From Comamonadaceae bacterium OH2545_COT-014 (GTDB taxonomy: Bacteria; Pseudomonadota; Gammaproteobacteria; Burkholderiales; Burkholderiaceae_C): a DNA stretch of 64,000 nt. Position 1 is the first letter of the stretch. Every line of letters starts with the position of its first letter. The position numbers were made by a program, and so were the translations under genes. A model generated the notes under the pieces. The model made no database searches. It saw only the letters and a list, made by a program, of their open reading frames with translations, and was not told the DNA's origin. Shown piece by piece: positions 57,723 through 64,000 of this stretch. Where the stretch lies: positions 1 to 64,000 of the forward strand of contig RQYR01000005.1 of assembly GCA_003859965.1 (NCBI GenBank). The letters run 5' to 3'.

Positions 57723-57926
57723 ATGCCCAAAATGAAAACCAAGAGCAGCGCGAAGAAGCGTTTTCGCGTTCGTCCCGGCGGCACCGTCAAGCGCGGCCAA
57801 GCCTTCAAGCGTCACATCCTGACCAAGAAGAGCACCAAGAACAAGCGTCAACTGCGCGGCGCGGTGAATGTGCATGAGACCAACATGGGTCACATGGTGC
57901 AGATGCTGCCTTTCGCCGGCCTGTGA
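57723..57926 (+). CDS. rpmI: Ribosomal protein L35
   Basis: This 67-residue, very basic protein has the L35 pattern ([34 protein letters not shown]). The start at MPKMK was chosen with AAGGAG 8-13 bases upstream; an ATG two codons earlier is not used. It is part of the 50S subunit. Confidence 0.97.
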   Translation: MPKMKTKSSAKKRFRVRPGGTVKRGQAFKRHILTKKSTKNKRQLRGAVNVHETNMGHMVQMLPFAGL

Positions 57927-57967
57927 TCGCGGGTTGGCCATTTAACTGACGAACAAGGAGAAAACAC

Positions 57968-58327
57968 ATGCCTCGCGTCAAACGTGGTGTTACCGCTCGC
58001 GCCCGCCACAAGAAAGTTCTCGCCCTGGCCAAGGGCTTCCGTGGCCGCCGCGGCAACGTCTATCGCGTTGCCAAGCAGGCCGTGATGAAGGCCGGTCAGT
58101 ACGCCTACCGTGACCGCCGCAACAAGAAGCGCGTGTTCCGCCGCCTGTGGATCGCGCGTATCAACGCCGCCACGCGCGCCCTGGGCCTGACCTACAGCCA
58201 GTTCATTAACGGCCTGAACAAGGCCGGTATTGGCCTGGACCGCAAGGTGCTGGCTGACATCGCCGTGCATGACCAGGCGGCGTTTGCCCGCATCGTGGAG
58301 CAGGTCAAGGCCAAGCTGGCTGCCTGA
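57968..58327 (+). CDS. rplT: Ribosomal protein L20
   Basis: This 119-residue L20 is the usual length, with [33 protein letters not shown] and [30 protein letters not shown] precedes the ATG. It is needed for early 50S assembly and in many bacteria represses the infC-rpmI-rplT mRNA. Confidence 0.98.
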   Translation: MPRVKRGVTARARHKKVLALAKGFRGRRGNVYRVAKQAVMKAGQYAYRDRRNKKRVFRRLWIARINAATRALGLTYSQFINGLNKAGIGLDRKVLADIAVHDQAAFARIVEQVKAKLAA

Positions 58328-58455
58328 GGCCCGCATGCATCCACGCCGCGCACTGTATTGCTATTGATTCAGTAGCTTCTTGCGCTGGTGGTACCAGGGG
58401 TTGAGGCCAGTTGGGCTTCAATCCCTTTTTCATTTTCACCTTGCCGAATGTCATC

Positions 58456-59532
58456 ATGAGCGCCTCCGAAGCTCCTTCTGCCAGTGAACTGGACACCCTG
58501 GTTGCCCGTGCCGCCGCCGCCTTCGCGCAGGCGGGCACGCCGGCTGACCTGGAAAACGCCAAGGCCCAGTACCTGGGCAAGACCGGGCATCTGACCACGT
58601 TGATGAAGGGCTTGGCGGCCCTGTCCGTGGAGGAGAAAAAAGCGCGCGGCGCGGCCATCAACCAAGCCAAGCAAGCGGTGGAGGCCGCGCTCAACGCGCG
58701 CCGCCAGGCGCTGGCCGACGCCGAGCTGGCGCGCCAGCTCCAGGCCGAGGCGCTGGACGTGACCCTGCCCGGCCGCCAGCGCGGCGCGGGGGGGCTGCAC
58801 CCCGTCAGCCTGGCGTGGGAGCGCATCGAGCAGATCTTCGGCTCCATGGGCTTCGACGTGGCCGACGGCCCCGAGATCGAGAGCGACTGGTTCAACTTCA
58901 CCGCGCTGGGCAACCCGCCCAACCACCCCGCGCGCTCCATGCAAGACACCTTCTACGTGGACATGCAGGATGCCGACGGCCAGCCCTACTGCCTGCGCAC
59001 GCACACCAGCCCCATGCAAATCCGCTATGCCACGGCGCACGCCAAGCGCCACGCGGCCGAGCTGACCGCGGGGCGCATGCGCGAAATCCGCGTCATTGCC
59101 CCCGGCCGCACCTACCGCGTGGACAACGACGCCACGCACTCGCCCATGTTCCACCAGGTCGAGGGGCTGTGGCTGGGCGAGAACGTCAGCTTCAAGGACC
59201 TCAAGGCGGTCTATCTCGACTTCTGCAAAACCTTCTTCGAAACCGACGACCTGGCGCTGCGCTTTCGCCCCAGCTACTTCCCCTTCACCGAACCCAGCGC
59301 CGAGATCGACATACAGTTCCAAAGCGGCCCGCTGGCTGGCAAGTGGCTGGAAGTGTCCGGCTCCGGCCAGGTGCACCCGCAGGTGGTGCGCAACATGGGG
59401 CTGGACCCGGAGCGCTTCATCGGCTTTGCCTTCGGCTCCGGCATCGACCGCCTGGCCATGCTGCGCTACGGCGTGAGCGATTTGCGCCAGTTCTTTGATG
59501 GCGATGTGCGCTTTTTGCAGCAATTTGCCTGA
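58456..59532 (+). CDS. pheS: Phenylalanyl-tRNA synthetase alpha subunit
   Basis: This 358-residue class II catalytic subunit has an N-terminal coiled coil (about 10-90) and motif 2 region [13 protein letters not shown]-like with [18 protein letters not shown]. The C-terminal [25 protein letters not shown] is motif 3. ATG 58456 was chosen; the earlier in-frame ATG at 58411 belongs to the spacer. It is separated from pheT by an unrelated gene and 830 bp. Confidence 0.97.
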   Translation: MSASEAPSASELDTLVARAAAAFAQAGTPADLENAKAQYLGKTGHLTTLMKGLAALSVEEKKARGAAINQAKQAVEAALNARRQALADAELARQLQAEALDVTLPGRQRGAGGLHPVSLAWERIEQIFGSMGFDVADGPEIESDWFNFTALGNPPNHPARSMQDTFYVDMQDADGQPYCLRTHTSPMQIRYATAHAKRHAAELTAGRMREIRVIAPGRTYRVDNDATHSPMFHQVEGLWLGENVSFKDLKAVYLDFCKTFFETDDLALRFRPSYFPFTEPSAEIDIQFQSGPLAGKWLEVSGSGQVHPQVVRNMGLDPERFIGFAFGSGIDRLAMLRYGVSDLRQFFDGDVRFLQQFA

Positions 59533-59572
59533 AGCCGACATGGGCTGTTGCTGCGAAAAGGCGTACTGAGAA

Positions 59573-60265
59573 ATGCGACTGAAAAAAGCCCTCTCGTGCC
59601 TGGCGCTGTGCTGGTGTGCCCTGGCGGCGCTTGCCGTGCAGGCACAGCCTCAAGCCCATGCGGGTTTGGCGGCCATTGAGGTGGCTGGCGCTGAGTTCAA
59701 TCACGATGCGGCCGATGGCCGCCACGCTGGCGCTGGCGTGCTGCACGCCATGGGCACACTGCGCAATACGGGTGGCCAGACGCTGGAATCACCCGTGGTG
59801 GAGGCGCGTTTCTACGATGCCCAAGGCAAGTTGATTGATGCGCTGACCGACAGCATCTACGACGTGACCCTGCCCCCTGGCCAGGAAGCCGTGGTGCGCC
59901 TGGATGGCGCCGCGCGCTTTCCCGCGGAACGTTATGCGCGGGTGGAGCTGCGGTTGCTGAGCGCTGGCCTGGCCGCGCCAGAAGCCGGCTGCGGCGATGA
60001 CTGCGCAAGTGGCGCAGCATCACCGCACAGCGACTGGCTGGACGAGCTTCGGCCCTGGTGGCCGTTTTTTCTCATCATGCTGCCGTGGGGCGTGTGGGGG
60101 CTGCTGCACGTTCGCCGCAATCGCACAATCACAGCCGCCATCGTGCAATCCCAAGTGCAGCTGCTGGAGCGGCAAACCCAGGCGCTGGAGGCGCTGGCCG
60201 CCGCTGCCCAGGGCGCGGCCATGCCGGCGCCGGGCAAGGCGCCGCCGTCATCATCCGTACGCTAG
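59573..60265 (+). CDS. Exported FxLYD-like membrane protein, unknown function
   Basis: This 230-residue protein is inserted between pheS and pheT. It has a signal peptide (residues 1-24, ending AVQAQ) and a periplasmic domain with an NTGGQTLESPVVEARFYDAQGK stretch resembling FxLYD/DUF3426-type beta-sandwich domains. A transmembrane helix sits near 158-177 (WWPFFLIMLPWGVWGLLHV), followed by a cytoplasmic coiled-coil tail rich in Gln and Ala. The start is 40 bp after pheS. No catalytic motif is visible. An envelope role is inferred only from topology. Confidence 0.7.
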   Translation: MRLKKALSCLALCWCALAALAVQAQPQAHAGLAAIEVAGAEFNHDAADGRHAGAGVLHAMGTLRNTGGQTLESPVVEARFYDAQGKLIDALTDSIYDVTLPPGQEAVVRLDGAARFPAERYARVELRLLSAGLAAPEAGCGDDCASGAASPHSDWLDELRPWWPFFLIMLPWGVWGLLHVRRNRTITAAIVQSQVQLLERQTQALEALAAAAQGAAMPAPGKAPPSSSVR

Positions 60266-60364
60266 CTTGCTCCTTTTTCTATAGCTGTTAACCATTTCTG
60301 GATCTGCCCAAAGAGGCGATTTTTTAAAGACCGACAGGTCTGCACCGTTTCAAAGCACTGAACC

Positions 60365-62815
60365 ATGCAACTGCCCGAATCCTGGTTACGCGAATACTGC
60401 AACCCGCCGCTTGATACCGAGCAACTGGCCGATGCCCTGACCATGGGCGGCTTTGAGGTGGAAGAAGCGCGCCCCGCCGCGCCGCCCTTCAGCGGCATCG
60501 TCGTCGGTGAAATCAAAGAGGCCGTGCAGCACCCCAATGCCGACCGCCTGCGCGTCTGCCAGGTGGACGCGGGGCAGGGCGGGCTGCTGCAAATCGTCTG
60601 CGGCGCGCCCAACGCGCGCGCAGGTATCAAGGTGCCGTGCGCGCTGGTGGGGGCCGAGCTGCCGCCGGCGGATGAAGGCAAAGGAGACGGCAAGCCCTTC
60701 AAGATCAAGCTGGGCAAGCTGCGCGGCGTGGAAAGCCACGGCATGCTGTGCTCGGCGCGCGAGCTGGGCATCAGCGAAGAGCACGGCGGCCTGCTGGAGC
60801 TGCCGCCCGACGCGCCCGTGGGCCAGAACGTGCGCGAATTGCTGCGGCTGGACGACACGCTGCTCACCCTCAAGCTCACGCCCAATCTGGGCCATGCGCT
60901 CAGCGTGCAGGGCGTGGCGCGCGAGCTGGCTGCGCTGACTGGCGCGCCGCTCAAAAACTGGGACGATGGCCTGGCGCCCGTGCCCGCCACCCTGGCCGAT
61001 ACCCTGCCCGTGCAGGTGCAGGCCACCGACCTGTGCGGGCGCTTTTCGGGCCGCATCATCCGTGGCCTGAACACCCGCGCCGCCACGCCGGCCTGGATGG
61101 TCGAGCGCCTGGCGCGCTGCGGCCAGCGCAGCGTGGGCGCGCTGGTGGATATCTCCAACTACGTGATGTTCGAAACCGGCCAGCCCACCCACATCTTCGA
61201 CCTGGGCCGGATCGAAGGCGGCCTGCAGGTGCGCTGGGCGCGCGCGGGCGAGCAGCTCAAGCTGCTCAATGGCCAGACCGTCACGCTGGACGACAACGTG
61301 GGCGTGATCGCCGACGCGCGCGCGGTCGAATCGCTGGCCGGCATCATGGGCGGCGACGCCACGGCCGTGTCGGACGACACGCGCGACGTTTACGTGGAGG
61401 CCGCCTTCTGGTGGCCCGACGCCGTGGCCGGCCGCTCGCGCCGCTACAACTTCGCCACCGACGCGGGCCACCGCTTCGAGCGTGGCGTCAACCCCGCACA
61501 GACCGTGCGCGTCATCGAACGCATCACCCAGCTCATTCTGGACATCTGCGGCACGCCCGACACGCAAGTAGGCCCCATCGACGACCAGCAGCCCCGCATG
61601 CCGCAGCCCGCGCCCATCACCCTGCGTGTGGCGCGCGCGGCCAAGGTCATCGGCCTGCCGCTCACGCAGGCGCAATGCGCCGATGCCTTGCACCGCCTGG
61701 GCCTGCCCCTGACCGAAGGCGAGGGCGTGCTCACCGTCACCCCGCCGGCCTACCGTTTTGACCTGCGCATCGAGGAAGACCTGATCGAGGAAGTGGCCCG
61801 CCTCATCGGCTACAAGCACCTGCCCGATACGCCGCCCGTGGCCCCCATCCAGGCGCGCGCGCGCACCGAAACGCGGCGCGGCCCCTTCGCGCTGCGGCGC
61901 CAGCTGGCCGGGCTGGGCTATCTGGAAACCATCAACTTCAGCTTTGTCGAGGAAGGCTGGGAGCGCGATCTGGCCGGCAACCCCGACCCCGTGCGCCTGC
62001 TCAACCCCATTGCCAGCCAGATGAGCGTCATGCGCTCGTCCCTGCTGGGGTCTTTGCTACAGGTTTTGAAGTTCAACGTGGACCGCCGGGCCGAGCGCGT
62101 GCGCGTGTTCGAGTTGGGCCGCGTGTTCCTGCGCGATGCCTCGGTGCCCACGGGCGAGGCCAGCGTGCAAGGCGTGCACCAACCCATGCGCGTGGCCGGA
62201 CTGGCCTATGGCCCCACGGCCCGGCAGGGCTGGCAAGGGCGGCAGGCGCCGGTCGATTTCTATGACGTCAAGGGCGACGTGGAAGCCCTGCTGTCGCCGG
62301 CCCAGGCCAGCTTTGCGTCGGCCCAGCATCCGGCCATGCACCCAGGCCGCTGCGCCAGCGTGGCACTGAACGGCCAGGTGATCGGCCATGTGGGCGAGCT
62401 GCACCCGCGCTGGCGCCAGGCCTGGGAACTGCCACAGGCGCCCGTGCTGTTCGAACTGGCGCTGGACGCCGTGCTCGCCCGCGCCCTGCCGCAAGCGCAG
62501 CGCGTGCCGCGCCAGCTGGCCTCCGAGCGTGACCTGGCCGTGGTGGTGCCTGAGCGCGTGACCCATGCCGAGCTGATGCAGGCCGTGCATGCCGCACCCA
62601 CGCAAGGCTTGCTCAAGGGCGCGCAACTGTTCGACGTGTACCGCCCCAAGGCTGGCGCGGCTGCGGGCGGCGTGGCCGAAGGTGAAAAGAGCCTGGCCGT
62701 GCGCCTGACGCTGGGCAGCGACGACGCCACGCTGACTGACGAGCAGATCGACGCCACCGTCAAGGCCGTGCTGACGCAGCTCGAACGCGCGCTGGGCGCG
62801 CGTCTGCGGGCCTGA
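60365..62815 (+). CDS. pheT: Phenylalanyl-tRNA synthetase beta subunit
   Basis: This 816-residue partner of PheS has an N-terminal tRNA-binding OB domain ([20 protein letters not shown]) and B3/B4 editing domain parts ([35 protein letters not shown]). The B5 domain and the C-terminal anticodon-binding domain with [20 protein letters not shown] follow. Length is typical. It probably forms the alpha2-beta2 enzyme with PheS despite the intervening gene. Confidence 0.97.
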   Translation: MQLPESWLREYCNPPLDTEQLADALTMGGFEVEEARPAAPPFSGIVVGEIKEAVQHPNADRLRVCQVDAGQGGLLQIVCGAPNARAGIKVPCALVGAELPPADEGKGDGKPFKIKLGKLRGVESHGMLCSARELGISEEHGGLLELPPDAPVGQNVRELLRLDDTLLTLKLTPNLGHALSVQGVARELAALTGAPLKNWDDGLAPVPATLADTLPVQVQATDLCGRFSGRIIRGLNTRAATPAWMVERLARCGQRSVGALVDISNYVMFETGQPTHIFDLGRIEGGLQVRWARAGEQLKLLNGQTVTLDDNVGVIADARAVESLAGIMGGDATAVSDDTRDVYVEAAFWWPDAVAGRSRRYNFATDAGHRFERGVNPAQTVRVIERITQLILDICGTPDTQVGPIDDQQPRMPQPAPITLRVARAAKVIGLPLTQAQCADALHRLGLPLTEGEGVLTVTPPAYRFDLRIEEDLIEEVARLIGYKHLPDTPPVAPIQARARTETRRGPFALRRQLAGLGYLETINFSFVEEGWERDLAGNPDPVRLLNPIASQMSVMRSSLLGSLLQVLKFNVDRRAERVRVFELGRVFLRDASVPTGEASVQGVHQPMRVAGLAYGPTARQGWQGRQAPVDFYDVKGDVEALLSPAQASFASAQHPAMHPGRCASVALNGQVIGHVGELHPRWRQAWELPQAPVLFELALDAVLARALPQAQRVPRQLASERDLAVVVPERVTHAELMQAVHAAPTQGLLKGAQLFDVYRPKAGAAAGGVAEGEKSLAVRLTLGSDDATLTDEQIDATVKAVLTQLERALGARLRA

Positions 62816-62871
62816 GCGGGGTGTCCACGGTCACGCACCGCCGCCCATCCCACGAAGAAAGAGTCCAGAAC

Positions 62872-63207
62872 ATGCTCGAACTCTCCGTAGACAGTCTCGA
62901 AACCTCGGCGCTTACAAAGGCACAGTTGGCCGACTTGCTGTTCGAGCAGATCGGTCTGAACAAGCGCGAAGCCAAGGACATGGTTGATGCGTTTTTCGAG
63001 CTCATCAGCGCCAGCCTCATCGCGGGCGATGACGTCAAGCTCTCCGGCTTCGGCAACTTCCAGATGCGAATCAAGGCGCCCCGCCCTGGGCGCAACCCGC
63101 GCACGGGCGAGCTGATTCCCATTGAGGCACGCCGTGTCGTGACGTTTCACGCCAGCCAGAAGCTCAAGGATCAGGTTCAAGGCGACGCAACCGCGCCTGG
63201 GTTGTGA
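62872..63207 (+). CDS. ihfA: Integration host factor alpha subunit
   Basis: This 111-residue DNA-bending protein has [30 protein letters not shown] and the beta-arm tip [14 protein letters not shown], with the intercalating proline. The ATG at 62872 was chosen; a GTG 17 codons upstream lacks conserved sequence. It forms the IHF heterodimer with IhfB. It lies 56 bp after pheT, the usual position. Confidence 0.94.
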   Translation: MLELSVDSLETSALTKAQLADLLFEQIGLNKREAKDMVDAFFELISASLIAGDDVKLSGFGNFQMRIKAPRPGRNPRTGELIPIEARRVVTFHASQKLKDQVQGDATAPGL

Positions 63208-63317
63208 ATAGGCTTTGGGAGCCGCCCGGCGCATGAGCCGCCATGCGGTCTGCGCGGGCCGCGCACCCGGCAGATGGGCGCGCCAGTGAAAGCCGGAAAA
63301 AGCCCGCGGAACCGGCT

Positions 63318-64000
63318 TCAGGGCCGGATCACATCCGCCCCCGCTGGCGGCGTGAACTGGAAACGGCTGGCGGGCAGGCTGGGGTTGAGCTGAAAGTCGT
63401 TGAAAGTCAGCACCGAGCGTTGGCCGAAGCTGTCCAGAATTTCCAGCGTGCCCAGAACGGGGCCGCCGCTGGCGGGCTTGAAGCCGACGCGAATGCTTTG
63501 CAACTGCCCGTCGCGCGACTTGGGCACGGCCTTGACCCACTGCTGGCCATCGCTGTCGGGCTCATCGCTCAAGGTGAAGTCTTTTTCCAGCGCCTTCAGG
63601 CTGGATGCGGCCGCCACGATGGCGGCGGGCGTGGCGCCCAGAACCTCGTCTTGCGCGCGGGCAGTCACTTGCTCCAGATCCACGTCATGCAACCAGAGCG
63701 TTTTGCCGTCAGCCACGATGGTTTGGGCAAACGGCTTGGCGTAGTCGAAGCGAAACTGCCCGGGGCGATGGAATTCGAAAGTGCCGCTGGATGTTTTGCT
63801 GCGCGCGGCCTGCCCCGACTTGGGCGGGGCTGTCACCACCTGGGTGAAGCGGGCCTGCCCGGTGCGCGCGGTCTGCACGAACTGGGCCAGTGCCTCCATG
63901 CCGCCAGCGGCCCATGCCGCCGTGGGCAGCCCCACAGCGGCCAATGCCGCCGCCGCCACGGCGAAGGCCGCGCGCAGCCGGGGAAAAGGAAGGGGAGGGC
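63318..64000 (-). CDS. lolA: Outer-membrane lipoprotein carrier LolA (5' end beyond the window)
   Basis: This leftward gene is cut by the window edge. The visible part carries a signal peptide (AAFAVAAAALAAVGLPTAAWA) and the LolA pattern: ARTGQARFTQVV, SGTFEFHRPGQFRFDYAKPF, LWLHDVDLEQVT, LTFNDFQLNPSLPASRFQFTPPAGADVI. LolA ferries lipoproteins across the periplasm from LolCDE to LolB. The initiator lies beyond base 64000. It is convergent with ihfA, and the 110 bp between has no clear terminator. Confidence 0.93.
   Translation of the reverse strand, partial: PPLPFPRLRAAFAVAAAALAAVGLPTAAWAAGGMEALAQFVQTARTGQARFTQVVTAPPKSGQAARSKTSSGTFEFHRPGQFRFDYAKPFAQTIVADGKTLWLHDVDLEQVTARAQDEVLGATPAAIVAAASSLKALEKDFTLSDEPDSDGQQWVKAVPKSRDGQLQSIRVGFKPASGGPVLGTLEILDSFGQRSVLTFNDFQLNPSLPASRFQFTPPAGADVIRP

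Noticed and set aside
57352-57735. 127-codon rightward frame across the infC-rpmI gap
   Set aside because: It overlaps both infC and rpmI in another frame, with no conserved motif.

Overview
The window is GC-rich chromosomal DNA with tightly packed genes from a betaproteobacterium. It most resembles family Comamonadaceae (Burkholderiales). The support is the gene content and protein style: a split MetH, DUF1840 and YdcH/DUF465 small proteins, an orphan Bug-type binding protein, and the thrS-infC-rpmI-rplT-pheS-pheT-ihfA block with an ATC start on infC. Short dispersed repeats with an AGCTATCA core, which I associate with this family, point the same way. I cannot name a genus from the sequence alone.

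Layout. 1-16.9 kb is mostly housekeeping: a secreted DUF4198 protein, ribD, tRNA-Arg and tRNA-Pro, a GST, an RsmB-like methyltransferase, groES-groEL under a perfect CIRCE operator, a MoeB/ThiF enzyme, a CtpA-type protease, gpmA, a rhodanese, grxC, secB, gpsA, a stand-alone homocysteine-binding MetH part, coaX, a BON-LysM protein and a LemA lipoprotein. 17.1-28.0 kb is a complete tetrathionate respiration locus in the Salmonella arrangement (ttrRS divergent from ttrBCA), but with two full-length tandem ttrA genes of exactly equal length. 28.2-36.1 kb is a siderophore import cassette: an AraC regulator divergent from a TonB-dependent receptor, an FptX/RhtX-like MFS permease and a pair of fused ABC exporter-fold subunits of the YbtP/YbtQ (IrtA/IrtB) type. 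No siderophore synthesis genes are present. A decayed IS5-family transposase lies at its downstream edge.

36.7-45.4 kb carries folE followed by a short BLUF-domain protein whose photoactive tyrosine is replaced by phenylalanine. It continues with a small secreted protein, an asparaginase, a Bug receptor, a UspA protein, a YdcH protein, a large basic-amino-acid decarboxylase and a DUF1840 protein. 45.9-50.5 kb has a tRNA-Asp/Glu/Ala cluster, gltX, metZ and purF. 50.7-54.5 kb has an RNase II-family exonuclease, a TonB-like protein and mtgA. 54.8-63.2 kb is the translation operon from thrS to ihfA, with an unrelated membrane-anchored protein gene inserted between pheS and pheT. A 5'-truncated lolA closes the window.

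How it works together. TtrS and TtrR would sense tetrathionate and switch on the TtrB/TtrC electron-transfer chain feeding one or both TtrA catalytic subunits. The iron locus would sense an imported siderophore through the AraC protein, take it up through the receptor and move it across the inner membrane by two parallel routes. Two families of short repeats run through the intergenic regions. One consists of IS5-like terminal inverted repeats, including a 181-bp MITE-like unit. The other is a set of small hairpin or AGCTATCA repeats, one of which lies in frame inside the exonuclease gene.
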